In this document: piece after piece, positions 34,314 through 46,215 of the stretch
Numbering within the stretch: position 1 is the first letter of the stretch
Layout: every line of letters starts with the position of its first letter
Source: Guadua angustifolia
Lineage: Eukaryota > Streptophyta > Magnoliopsida > Poales > Poaceae
NCBI GenBank assembly: GCA_036346375.1
Contig: CM070520.1
Span: 18,328,852 to 18,392,851, forward strand
Reading direction: 5' to 3'
Length of the DNA stretch: 64,000 bases
The notes under the pieces: model-generated
Database searches by the model: none
What the model was told of the DNA's origin: nothing
What the model saw: the letters and a program-made list of their open reading frames with translations, nothing else
Made by a program: the position numbers and the translations under genes

Positions 34314-36243
34314 CAGGGTTCAAGTTTTCGTTTGAAGAAAAAATTCGTTCCAAGCCGAAATCCGAAATTTCGGCCAAAATTCGGTAAATTCGGCCGGAGG
34401 ACATTCAAAATTCAAATCTGGTTTGTTTGGTACCGAAATTTCCGAAATTTCGCCGAAATTCGCCGAAATTACCCGAAATTTCGGCCAAATTGGACTGACT
34501 GAAAATTGGTTCAAACGACATTGAAACATTTTGAAATTTTTTTTGTAGGTTTCTAACACATTAGAGATGTTCTCATAAAAATTTTAGGTGATTATAAGAT
34601 CTGTGGAATTTTTAAAAATTCAAACATTGATACTATGTAGATGAAACGTTGATCGGCAAGTTTGAACCGGATGAAAAATAGTACAAACGATGTTAGAAAA
34701 TTTTGAAATTTTTTGTGGAGATTCCTGACATACTTATGATATTTCTCTAAAAATTTCAGATGATGATCAAATATGATCCTGGAGAAATATTTTGAGATGA
34801 AAATTTTATATAAGAATCCTTAGCTCAAATGAATTTGAAAAACAAAATTTCAAAAAGTTATAAAAATATTTGAATTGCCTGATAAATCCAAAACAGAAAT
34901 ATGTACACAGTACATTGTCAGAATTATTGTAAATTCTGTGAGTAATATTTGCCTCTGAAATTTATACAAGACGAAGATAATCGCTTATCCATCACGCATT
35001 AAATTCATCAATAAATTTAAGACATGATTACTAACTGATTCAATGAATCCATCATAGCTCGTTCGCTGAATTGATTTTTGAAATATAATACCACGAATTA
35101 AGTTAGAAATTTCGCAGAGATTTTGACTGAAATTTGGAGTATGAGTCACAGATTGCAATCAATCAATATTTGTTCATCCCACCAAGAACATACCAATATT
35201 GCATTTGGATAATGAAACAAGTATTATCAAGTTCCGTAATCATTTCATATGCTTACCATACAAAATACTTGCATATTACCATACAAGACAGCCAACCAAG
35301 TAACCAACACACACTTTGGTGAAAGAAGCATATTCTGAAAGAAACATGTTCAGTTCTTTACTATGCCAATGTTGTTGCACCCGCCAACTAAGTTGTTGCA
35401 AAACATCGTGATACCATTCAGATGCAAATGAGAAGCAAAAGTCAGACAAGCCAGTAATTGATGGATCCTCCATTGACCATTCTCTGAAACAATTAAGAAC
35501 AATAAGAAAGGTTTAAATGCATCAACATAGAAGGCTGATGATCAATAATAGATTTACTTTAGCAATAAGAAAGGTTTAAATTTTTCAAAAATTTTACATA
35601 AGGGTGAAAAGGAAATGGTTAATATCTCATAAAAATTTTGAATCATGATCACGCTCCAGCAAATTTATAAAATTCGTAGAAGGCACAGTGCCATTTATGT
35701 TCTTTCTCTGTTTGATTTTTGAAATATAATACAACAAATTAAGTTCAATGTCAGAATTAAATGAAAATATTCCTTCATAATTTCAATCTAAAAATTTTAT
35801 ATTATCTTCCCCAGAAATAAATGCATCAATATTAAAAATATCAGAAATTAATAAATTAATTTAATACATTTAAAAATTCAAAAACAGAGAGAATTGAAAA
35901 CTAGTACTTTGAATGTCAGAATTTTTATAAATTCCTGGAGAAATATTTTGAGTTGAAAATTTTACATAAGAATCCTTAGCTCAAATAAATTTGAAAAACA
36001 AAATTTCAAAAAGTTATAAAAATATTTGAATTGCCTGATAAATCCTTAGCTCAAATGAATTGATTTTTGAAATATAATACAACAAATTAAGTTTAGTGCT
36101 TACTGCATTGATAGATTTTATTGAGCAAACCAAGAAAGTTGAAATTTTTTTAAATTTTAAATTCGGCCAGTAGATATAAATTCGGGGGGGTCCGAAAACC
36201 GAAATTTCGGCGAAATTTCGCCGAAATTCGGCGGTTTTTTGAT
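34314..36243. mobile_element. Second non-autonomous hAT element of the same family
   Basis: The left end CAGGGTTCAAGTTTTCG matches the element at 30223. Both ends carry the same GAAATTTCGGC palindromes. The flanks GTTGTGTG (34306-34313) and CTTGTGTG (36244-36251) match at 7 of 8. The terminal few bases on the right are eroded. A 112-bp segment occurs twice inside (about 34778-34889 and 35934-36045). No transposase coding. Confidence 0.7.
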
Positions 36244-36271
36244 CTTGTGTGACACAAATCAGTAAGTAGTA

Positions 36272-36529
36272 CTCCCTCCGGTCACAAATAGTTGTCATTT
36301 TGGATATCGATACGGTCTTTAAAACATAGCTTTGATCACTAATTTTTATTATAATATATTTATAAAACTCAATAAAATTATAATATTATGAAAGTACTTT
36401 TTAAGACAAATCTACGCATATGATTTTCATGTATCTAATTAAAATATTTAAAAAGATATTAACAGCGAAAGTTTTAAAAGTTTGACTGTATATATGTCCA
36501 AAATGATAACTATTTGTGGCCGAAGAGAG
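36272..36529. mobile_element. Stowaway MITE
   Basis: A 258-bp element starts CTCCCTCCGGTCACAAATAG and ends CTATTTGTGGCCGAAGAGAG, flanked by TA on both sides (36270-36271, 36530-36531). This is the classic Stowaway (Tc1/mariner) terminus and TSD. Confidence 0.9.
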
Positions 36530-37725
36530 TAATACATGAGATATTAGTGAAAAAACTCTTTTAAAGGGTGCTTGGTAATACGACTAGTTTGAAGTGGTGG
36601 CACTCTTGATTCAGTCATTCAGGTGAAGGAAATAGCTTGGGAGGATGGGTTGAGAGAGAGAAACAAAATAAGGCAGGAAAAGCGTGATAAGGCTATGAAC
36701 GTGACATCGAGATATAAGAGAACTACTTCAATAATTAAACCCAACTCATAAAGATGATTCATCTCACTAGATATTCACATTCCCTGTATAACATATGATT
36801 AGCTACGTACTTGTATGAATATGCAAGAACAAATTTAATCCATAAACGCAACCAATTAATATTGTTACTATGTCAGTGCACATATGCACTTATATTATAT
36901 ATACGTGACAGAGCCCAACAATTAAAGTCAATATCTCTAATAGTAATGCCACCAATTTCATGCTCCAACGTACAAAAAATGATTAAAAATATTATATATC
37001 GTGTTAGTTGCTCGAATCACGATAGTAAGCCTCTTACCCCCTTTCTTTGATCGCAAAGCGTAGCAACCACCTCATGCCAAAATAGATGCATATCAAGACA
37101 TGTGTCACCATTATTGTCCATGATAGCAAAGAACGCTAAATTTTTTAGTGATGCTTTATTGACCAGTAACCAAAATATATAGATATCAATATTTTTAGAG
37201 ATATTAGCCGTACAACGTCACGCCTCGCTCGAGCGCTGTAGTTTCTACATATTACTCTGAGTCAATATGATGTCACTAATTAAACTGAGTGGAATTATAA
37301 ATATTGGTGTATAAATATGTGGAATGAATAGAATAACTATGTATTTACTTTTTTGCGAGGGAAAAGAGAAATTTTATTAATTAAAACAAGGCAAATTTAC
37401 CATCGTTGAGCACCAGGTTCTCTATACGAGAAGGAAGACCCGCCAGCCAACAGCCAAGCTTTGGGCTCGCACTTATCCGTCATAAACAAACATTCACCCA
37501 AACTATTCACTAACGTATATCCTTAGTTTACAAGTAAAATAACAACAAGAACAACACATGTGTACGAAATGGAAAACTCCAAGCACATTTGTTTTCCCAA
37601 ACCTGTCAAGAAGCATTTGAGTGATCCATTTGCACACCATTTGTCACTCATGTCGAAGATAAATATCAACACTAACCAATTTTCAAATTTTTTTTATGGG
37701 TATAAGGACGTGCACAATCCATACT
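36530..37725. other. AT-rich intergenic sequence
   Basis: No gene, RNA or clear TE end is visible. A 20-odd-base stretch near 37655-37680 (GATAAATATCAACACTAACC) recurs in the tandem array at 45.7-46.0 kb. Confidence 0.4.
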
Positions 37726-37726
37726 A

Positions 37727-38337
37727 GGTGTGGGTTGTTTAACCGAAACCGAAAAACCGATACGAACCGAAATAACCGAAAAATTCGGTATATTTTGTTT
37801 TCGATTTTAATTTCGACGTAAATCGGTTTATGGTTTTCGGTTCGGGTTTTGCATTTCGAAAACCAAAATAACCTAAAACCGAATAACCCGAGTGGCGGCT
37901 TCACAAAATGGCTTGCGGTGACTTGCGGCGGCAAATGGCAAGAAGCCCCCATAGAACTACGTCGCTAACCTCCAACCCCGCTAAGGTACACTCTTTCTCT
38001 CTGTCTCCTGCAACAGACTGATTGATTGAATGCCCAAATGAAACTCCATGCCGTGTAATTTTCACTCACCAAGAACAAGATCCTAGTTTATTTTACCTCC
38101 TAATCTCAAAAACCAGATGAATATCTTGTGAATTGATCCTAGTTTATGTGAGAACGGTGAGCAATCCAGTTGCTACTTGTTGGGAGGAGGAGGGGATGGG
38201 TGCTGATGATTCGGTCGACAAAAAACCGAATTTGCTCGGTTAATTCGGTTCAGTTTTCAAATTTATTTGGTTTAGTTTAGTTGACAGTTCTCAAAAACCA
38301 AAACATTTTTAAACTGAACAAACCAAATCGAATGCCT
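37727..38337. mobile_element. hAT-like element with AACCGAAACCG repeats
   Basis: The left end TAGGTGTGGGTTG and right end GCCTACCTA are hAT-like. Subterminal AACCGAAACCGAAAAACCG blocks and their complements (TTCGGTTTATGG, GGTTAATTCGGTTCAG) are inverted. Flanks AATCCATA and AATCCCAA are similar but offset by one base, so the TSD is uncertain. Confidence 0.45.
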
Positions 38338-38427
38338 ACCTATAATCCCAACACATCACGCATGCCACAATCACGTATACACTTGTGTGCACGTTCTCTA
38401 CACAGTAAGAATATAACCTAAGACTCT

Positions 38428-38575
38428 AAGAGCCTCGAAACGCTGCACTCTATAGGAAATAAAACATGGGAGCTACTACCGGCGCACACCTAGGATCGGT
38501 AAGAGCCTCGAAATGCTGCACTCTATAAGAAATAAAACAAGGGAGCAATTACCGGCTACCGCGCACCTAGGTTCG
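38428..38575. repeat. Two tandem copies of a ~73-bp unit
   Basis: The unit AAGAGCCTCGAAAYGCTGCA ... GCACCTAGG occurs twice head to tail (38428-38500 and 38501-38575) with about six differences. It is not coding. Confidence 0.75.
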
Positions 38576-38799
38576 GTCAGATTTCTCCCAGTATACTATG
38601 CGCGCTACTATGTAACCTCACGGACTTCAGAATCTGACTCTATCCATGTACTAAACCTCTGTCGCTGTCAGGTCCTCGGGCATCACTCGCAATAGCATGG
38701 ATTGAGTCTAGGACAAAGAAAAAAGAAACAGAACTCAAGAGTCGAAGAACACAACAATTCATACAGCTGACCTGACACCTTGGCTGCTTGGCTCCATAA

Positions 38800-39112
38800 G
38801 CACAAGTATAATATAATATAATTATAATTATAATATAATAAAGTGAGAGTTTCTTCCCACGTCATTTCATCAAAATTACCCACATTTGCCATTGCTCTTT
38901 AATTACCCATCTTTGCATGCGTCACTTCATCAAAATTACCCACCTTTGCCACTGCTCTTTAATTACTAACATTTGCCCGCGCCACTTCATCAAAATTACC
39001 CACATTTGCCACTGCTCTTTAATTACCCACCTTTGCCACTATTAGTGCTCTTTGCAAATAAACTTTTTATCGCGAATCGAGATTCCGTTGCAACGCACGG
39101 GCACATGGCTAG
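38800..39112 (+). mobile_element. Helitron-like 3' end with ~60-bp tandem repeats
   Basis: Three copies of a ~60-bp unit (CATCAAAATTACCCACATTT ... GCTCTTTAATTAC) run from about 38867 to 39045. Then comes CGTTGCAACGCACGGGCACA and a terminal CTAG followed by T. A GC-rich hairpin-like stretch just before CTRR is the mark of a Helitron 3' end. The 5' end is not identified; a TA-rich run at 38805-38840 precedes the repeats. Confidence 0.5.
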
Positions 39113-41666
39113 TATAATAATAAAATCCACTATTTACTCTATCTTTTATCCATATCATCTAGAGTGAGTAAAAAATCAATTTGTACAATACCTTTTTTTC
39201 TCAAATTGTCTTAAGAGAAACACTAAAATATTTAATTTGGGCATTCAACACTAACTTTATCTTTACGGCTATTGGTAAAATACTAACAGTCGCTCGCGTT
39301 GACTCTAACACCGGTTTTTAGCCCACGATAGCACTTATTTTCCCGTGCGATATTGGCTACTAAACAAAAGCCGATTCTCTTCTCTCTCATCTTTACTCAC
39401 TATTCTATATAGGACAAAACTGATGTGTATATACTAATAGTAAGTTAATGTGGTCTTGTTGTACATGCTCTAAAAGGTCTATAAACAATATGTCATGCCC
39501 ATTATTACTCGGAAAAAGCCCACATCCAAAATACAAACTAAGTTACAAGCCAAAAAGAAAAAAAAACAATGGCCAATCTTTTTATTTTCTTTATGAAATA
39601 ACCTTAGAATCTTTTTTATATATATTTGTGCCATTAACCGCTGAATTATGTTTGTGAAACTCATAAAAAATGAAAGTAACTAAGAAATGAAAAGGTACCA
39701 TATGCATTTTTAATAAGTTAACATCAACTAGTCCAAAACCTGCAATCAGTTGGACCCTATGTTACCATATCCTGCTTTTGACAAAGCACGTCCCTAGTGT
39801 CAAACTTGTAGTTATTTTGTGGATTTGGAAAATTTTCAAAGATTACCATCAATTACATCCTAAGTTATTATCCACAATTTTAACAAATTACCAGCCAAGA
39901 CTTTAAAAGCTACCATCATTTTGTGCAAGTTAGAAAATTACTGTGAGTTGCATGATAAGTTACAATTTGAATTTTCGACAAAATTAATGCGCAAAAAAGA
40001 TATATAAGTTTCCGTTTGTTCCATTACAATGCAAAGGAAGAAGTAAAAGTTATCGTATGCGTTTCTGAAAAATATCGCTCAAAAGGCTAATAAGTTATCA
40101 TATAATGTTTTAACAAAATACCACACTAATTTCAAAATCACCCTCAGTTTACAAGTTTGTAAAATAGTTCAAAATGTATTGTCAATTGGACCCTAAATTA
40201 TCATCTGCAATTTAAAAGAATTACCATCCTAAGTTCAAAAAACATCAAGATATTGGATCAAGGCATAGTCCACCTTTGTCTGTGCAGAGTTGTAATTCTT
40301 CTAACTAAGCATTTGTTCAAACCGTTTCAATATATTTGTTAAATAGCAATATATCAAATTAAATAGGGCATTACAGATTTTTTGACTTTCATCGAAATTT
40401 GAGGCAAAATGGTATGAACTGTTGTATGAAATTGGATTTTACCAAATTTTAGAAATGGAAAAAAAAAGAGAAAATGGGTTAGTGGACCAATTAGACTAGC
40501 AAGGCCCACTTGGCCGAGCTAGCCCAGTAGGGTCAATCGACTGAGGCTAAAGCACCGCTACGGTGCCCTAGTTCCAGAGAATGAGTCAAGAGGGAGAGGC
40601 GTTGGAGGCGACAGCGACAGCATCGTGCGATACGGCTTCCCCCATGTAGCGGTGAGGTGGCGGCACTCCCAGCGACCGTTGCTCCTCCTCCTCTTGTGCT
40701 CCTATAAATCCCAAGTCTATGTTCCTCTATACGGAGCAGAAAAACAACATGATTTCCCCTCTTTTTTCCATTCATAATCCACCTGCAATTTTGTGTGTTC
40801 ATCAGCAAGATCCTTAGCTACCTGACACTTTCTAGTAGTCTTCGGTCCTGATCCATCCTCAGTCACCTCATGGATGGGCAAGTAATTATCCGTCCTCAAT
40901 CACCTCATGGATGGGCAAGTAACTCGAGGTGATTGAAGGGTGTTGACTTCAGCCGGGGATTTGAGGCTCTCCATTCTATGTTGTCGAGTCTCTGTGTTGA
41001 CCTTGCTTGCTTAGCCAGTTGGCTCAGCTCTATGATGGATTAGTAATCGATTGTGTGGTGCCTTTATGTGGAGCAAGTCCTTTGAGACTTGCTATTCTTG
41101 TTCGACGAGGTCTTCTTCTTGGCCAAGAAGCTTGATCAGTGGCTCTGTGCAGACATCCGCTGATGAGTTTGTGGTATTACAATAGCAATATTTTTTTCTA
41201 GGTCATTGTTTTTGACGAGCCTAGCTGGTCACACTAATAGCAAGTCGGTGCTTTATGAGTAATTTTAACATCCCATTTTTTACTGTATTTTCTGCAAAGG
41301 GCTAGACAGTAAATTGTCTTTGGGACCTTTCATGATGAATGGCTATTGCTCGATGAGGATTAGGCTAAGTGAGATAATTTGTGATAATATAGTCAGAATA
41401 CTATAAATTGTGATTCTTCTCTAATTAGTGCTCTCGGTTCAATTATTTCCTAGTTCTCTATTCATTTTTGTTTATATCCTATGTTTACTATTTCAGCCTA
41501 TACTATTTCTGTTGTTACCTTCAGATTGTTATATTTTGATCAGTAGACACACATATATTTACATGAACTGCTATAATGTTCTATAGATACTAATTCATAT
41601 TAATTTTGCAAGTTTGAAATTTGTTTTGTTGAGATTGTTTAGAAAGATTATCACAAATTAGTTTAT
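39113..41666. other. Intergenic sequence with transposon debris
   Basis: A stretch ending TTGTTGTACATGCTC (39456-39470) before TAA resembles a Tourist end like that at 33571. An AT-rich part (39690-40240) repeats ATTACCATC words, as does 41925-42065. A ~30-bp direct duplication is at 40857-40920 (CCTCARTCACCTCATGGATG). A TATA-like TATAAATC at about 40702 has no recognisable gene behind it. No coding is supported. Confidence 0.4.
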
Positions 41667-41693
41667 GATCCTCTCGCTAGTGGCGAGAGGATC
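41667..41693. other. Perfect 11-bp inverted repeat (hairpin)
   Basis: GATCCTCTCGC and GCGAGAGGATC are perfect complements separated by five bases (TAGTG). It is GC-rich amid AT-rich sequence. There is no U-tract or gene to make it a terminator. Confidence 0.7.
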
Positions 41694-43009
41694 TATTAAT
41701 TAAGCAGCCTGACGTCTGAGAGCAAATTTTCAACATCGGTCTTTGTTGCTAGTTGAATGTCACTATGCATTATCATTGCCATATTTATATACTTGAACTT
41801 TCTTAGGTGTCTTCGATATTTGTTAATATCATGCTCCGGTCTCTATCTATTTATTATATCTTTGTTATTATCTTGTTACTATTAAAGTTTGGAATTAAAG
41901 TAATAAGAAAATTGCTAATACCATATTTCTTATAACAATTACCATCTACAATTTTAAGAAATTACCAACCAAAGCTAAAAAAAATATCATTTATTTTTTG
42001 TGAATTTGAAAAATAAATTCAAAAGTTACCATCAACTACAGCTTACTGTATCACCTATAATTCTGACATATTACCAACTAAAAGTTCTGTGAGTTTTCAT
42101 ATGGTACATCATATAGTGTAAGAAGAGGTAATCAAATAGCGTGAGAGAAGCAACTCTTATGAGGGGAGCTATATCGTGCTGTACGGTTGAGTTTTAGTAA
42201 AATTACGTATTCAATTAATCATACAATGACAGAGCAAATTAGATGCGGGTGGTTACACGGCGGAGCCAACGGTTGACACGGTTGAACCGTGGTACAATCA
42301 ATACTCCGGCCTGTAGCCTGTTGGAGACTTGCGTCATTAATTTTGTGGCGAAGGTGAGGTGATCAGACGACTAGAAATGAGGCGCATGCAAGCAAAGCAA
42401 AGCAAAGCAAAGCAAGAGCGACTAGAAGTTGAAAGTTTTGGAGCAGCGCTGCTATTGGTTCTTGTTGATTTGGGTGATTAGAAGATCAGCGCTTGAGTCT
42501 GGTGGCTGCGCATGCAAGAAAAAGGCGGCTGCATGTAATAGTTTTTGGCATTTTGATTTCCATGTTTGCGGCCGGCGGGACGCCACGACGAAGAAGCTTT
42601 GTTTGATCAGCGAAAAGCTTCTTGGCTAGTGAGCGATCGGAAATCTTCCTGTGAACACATCTCGGCAATAAAAAATCAAGATTCTCAAGTTGATGTGTTG
42701 GTAATCTCGTTCTTCGTTTATATGCTTGTTTTATTTTTAGATTGATTCATAGTTTCACCATAATAATTTTGATTTGATCCATTCAAAATCTTTCTGGGGC
42801 ATCAAGTGATTGATCTGAAAAGTTTTATTGGTTAATTCCTCATAGATCTTGATTAATCTCGTAATTAGGGTTAGATCAATTTTCGTCATTATTGATACAG
42901 TCATCTTGCGAAGGTAGTATCTCTAGATCCGTAGATCCGATCGAGCTGATTCTTATTGTGTTAGTTTCGAAATTAAATCTAGTTTCTACAGTTAAAATTT
43001 CACATCAAC
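41694..43009. other. Intergenic sequence, no gene seen
   Basis: AT-rich with an (AGCAA)n run at 42391-42414. It may include remains of the hAT element whose transposase end follows at 43010, but no coding can be supported. Confidence 0.35.
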
Positions 43010-43310
43010 GGTAGGAAGTCTAGTTAAACTCTCAGTTAAGCTTGTTCAAACAAAGTGGTATGATGTTCATGATTTGGTGCATTTGCTTATCAAATTGGTA
43101 TTACTTCTACCGATGGCAACAACAAGTGCTGAAAGGGCATTTTTTGCAACGAAGTTTGTCAAGAATAAGTTAAGAAATAAGATGGGTGATAGTCTTTTGG
43201 ATGATTATCTAATCACCTTCATTGAGCGAGATATTCTCCAAAGTGGATGAAGATGATATAATTGAGACTTTTATGGCCATTAGAAAGCGTAAGCTGACAT
43301 AAACAAGAAG
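43010..43310 (+). pseudogene. C-terminal fragment of a hAT transposase
   Basis: The frame reads KWYDVHDLVHLLIKLVLLLP, then MATTSAERAFFATKFVKNKL, then RNKMGDSLLDDYLITFIERD. This is the hAT dimerisation region, with the conserved Ser-Ala-Glu-Arg-Ala-Phe core and Leu-Arg-Asn pattern. A stop at about 43248-43250 follows a small deletion; the usual ending EDDIIETFMAIRKRK continues in another frame to a stop near 43300. The upstream catalytic part is absent. It is a relic and cannot make transposase. Confidence 0.8.
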
Positions 43311-44749
43311 AAGTAGAAAGTTAATATTCTCTTAACTATTGCAAAACCTTATTATTATCTTCGTATATATTGTGCTTTTGATACATTTTATGTTATATGT
43401 TACCTTGCTATTTTTTTTAAGTTGGACTAACCTTACCTAAAATCCTAGCTATGCCACTGGATGGTTAGTGGTCAGCAGTTTGTTTTCTATAGCTACAGTC
43501 ATGTGTAGACCAGGACATCTGGCCGTGCCGATCAGCATGGTATATGCCTGATAGGCCACAAGCCTCCAACTGTGTTGTACCATCACGTTCCAGCCAACTA
43601 GTCATAGCATGTTGGATTAGCTTGACTTGTCTCTGACGAGCTCATGTATGGCTCATTGTTACGTCGTGCCTTACCAGTCTAGGTTTGGTCTATTTGGACT
43701 ATTACAGAGGAAACAAAAGAAAGTCGTGGATGAACGGGGCACCTACTGGTGTAGTCACAATGACAGAGTGCAGCTTGGCCAAAAGCGAGGACGATGCTAG
43801 CGTCGCAGAACAAGCATGCATGGTGGCTGGGGATAGTGGCAACGTGGTGCAGGAAGGTCGGATTTGGCTGCGGCGAGGCAGTGGGGATCGTTTAGATCCA
43901 GCGCCATTGTTGTCTTATTCCTCGAGATGGCCATCGAAGCTAGTGGTGCGGTTCTTTAAGGCCGTATCTGGTGGCGGCATGATCAAAGGTCATTGGATTT
44001 GGCACCGAGGCGACGGGGGAGGTAGCGGCATGTGGAGGAAGCAAGGGTGGAGGAGGGCAAGAGAGAGAGAGAGAGGCGGAGGCACCGAGAGAAGGTGATT
44101 GCGTCAGATGGGTTATGAGAGAAGATGAATGGGAGAGATGGTATTTGATGATAGGATAGGCCATTAGGATAAGGTAATTGATGATAAACTGAGTTATAGA
44201 TAGAATATTTTTTTATGAAAGAGTTATATTTGTGCTATGCTAATCTAAATATAACCCATTAGATATAGCCACCCATCGTACCGAGTTTGCAGGCCTGATA
44301 CAGCCTATCTTTCATGGCTTACTAGCTAGATCCAAAGATATTCTTATCGATAAGTACTTTAGATAGTGTTAGACTGATCGTGCCCATAGTTGGTCCACAA
44401 AGGCACGGTCTATTGCCCAGTTACTCATGTAACCCAACTGCAATCATTACTCCCCATGCCTTTTTATGCCGATGCGCTCCCCAATACGAGCAACTGGATC
44501 GGGTGTATCAGGGCAGTGAAATGCTGAAGTCTTTGTTCTCACCAGTCACCACGGTTGCGCAAAGACTATGGACGTGGTCCAGTCATAGGGAGCACGGAGC
44601 AACAAAGCGCAGTCATGGGGGCCATCGGGCCATAGCAGAACGCGCTAATGCAAACGCTGCACATCGGACGGACGCAGCAAAATCCAACGGACACGAGAGA
44701 GAATGCGCCATAAGAGTAACACGCGCCTAGGCTCGCTAGATTTGCGATA
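43311..44749. other. Intergenic sequence, no gene supported
   Basis: A moderately GC-rich part (43690-44110) has an open frame, but composition and lack of any family signature argue against a gene. (GA)n at 44050-44080. Nothing else recognised. Confidence 0.35.
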
Positions 44750-46215
44750 AAACAATCCCGATTTGCTCTAACCAAGTGAAAGCGAATGACTTAAAAAGAG
44801 GTACATTATTATGTAACGGATGAATTAAATTCATATTTTTAGTTTAAAATATAAAAAAGATGAACTGTCTGAGCACTTTTAATGTACCAATAGCTTAACT
44901 TTATAAATTTCTGAAACTAGAAATATTCTGCTCCACCAACTCTATAAATTTTGGTGAAGCTAGAACTAGTACCAAACACCTCCTAAATATCGTCATATTC
45001 ACTTATCAAAGACAAATGAAGTATGGCAATACAGGTGAGAGAACACACACTCGAAGAAAATTCTATCCATGCATCAAAAACTCATGCAAAATTTTCAAAT
45101 AAAAACAAGAGTAAACTCCACAAAACTATATGTTTGTTTACCAACTATCAAAAAACTACATATTTTAATCTTATTTTTACAAAACTATATATTTTAGAAA
45201 AACTTGTTTCACAAAACTATAGTTTTTTTTACAAATTATCAGAAAACTACAAATTTTAGCTTCTATTTCACAAAACTACAGATTTTAGGTGAACTTGTAT
45301 CACAAAACTACAGGTTTTAAATTAATTGTTTCTTGTACCGGGTCTGACAGTTTATACTCACATAATAGCCTCACACATGAGTGTGACGGGAAATGAGGGC
45401 ATGTGAGACCACCATGTGGGCCCACATTGTTAAACCCGCTACAAAAAATCGTCAATTCTAAAACTTGTAGTTTTGTGAAACAAGTTCTTCTAAATCCTAT
45501 AGTTTTGTGATGTAATTTCTCCTAAAATTTATAGTTTTGTGAAATAGAAGATAAAATCTGTAGTTTTCTGATAGTTTGTATAAGAAATGTGTAGTTTTGT
45601 GAAACAATTTTTTCTAAAATATGTAGTTTTACGAAATAAAAGTTAAAATCTGCAAATTTCTGATAGTTTGTAAAAAACCTATAGTTTTTGTAGAATTTAC
45701 TCTAAAAACAAAGAGTTGGAAGATAAATATCAATACTAACCAATTTGCATTCTTTATTTGGAAATAGAACAATCCCAATTTGCTCTAAACAAGTGAAAGC
45801 GAATCACTTAAAAAGAGGTACATTATCTAACTAAGCATCTTCATAATCACTTACCAAAGACAAATGAAGTATGAAATTACAAATTTAGGTTAGAGAACGC
45901 AAACTTGAAGAAAATCCTATCCATACATCAAAAACCCATGCAAAATTTCCAAATAAAACCAAAGAGTTGGAAGATAAATATCAACACTTACCAACTTGCA
46001 TTCTTCATTTGGAAAATAAAACAATCCCAATTTGCTCTAACCAAGCGAAAGCGAATCACTTAAAGAGAGAAACATTATCTAACTAAGCATCTTTATAGTC
46101 ACTTACCGAAGACAAATGAAGTATGACATTATTACAGGTTAGAGAAACAAACTCGAAGAAAATCCAATCCATATATAAAAAACCCATACAAATTTTCAAA
46201 TAAAAATAAAGAGCC
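44750..46215. repeat. Tandem ~250-bp repeat array upstream of the deubiquitinase gene
   Basis: Two full units abut at about 45713-45962 and 45963-46209, each beginning AGAGTTGGAAGATAAATATC. A more diverged first unit spans 44750-45108. Shared internal words include CAATCCCRATTTGCTCTAA and GACAAATGAAGTATG. A MITE (45109-45702) lies between units one and two. It ends about 420 bp before the start codon at 46629. Confidence 0.8.
45109..45702. mobile_element. Second Mutator-type foldback MITE, perfect 9-bp TSD
   Basis: A 594-bp element starts GAGTAAACTCCACAAAACTA and ends TTTTTGTAGAATTTACTC. It is flanked by identical TAAAAACAA (45100-45108 and 45703-45711). The arms carry many repeats of the ACAAAACTA / TAGTTTTGT word pair, and a GGGCCCACA word is near the centre. 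It is the same family as 27744-28092 but longer. Confidence 0.85.

Noticed and set aside
38867..39045. CRISPR-like array of 60-bp units
   Set aside because: Units repeat along their whole length without unique spacers and lie next to a Helitron-like end.
39215..39470. Second Tourist MITE with TAA duplication
   Set aside because: The right end fits, but the proposed left end matches only GAG; kept as debris and not called.
41667..41693. Rho-independent terminator or miRNA precursor
   Set aside because: A eukaryotic genome has no such terminators, and 11-bp arms are too short for a miRNA hairpin.
43685..44098. 137-codon plus-strand open frame
   Set aside because: No recognisable domain, purine-repeat tail, no neighbouring exons; treated as chance.
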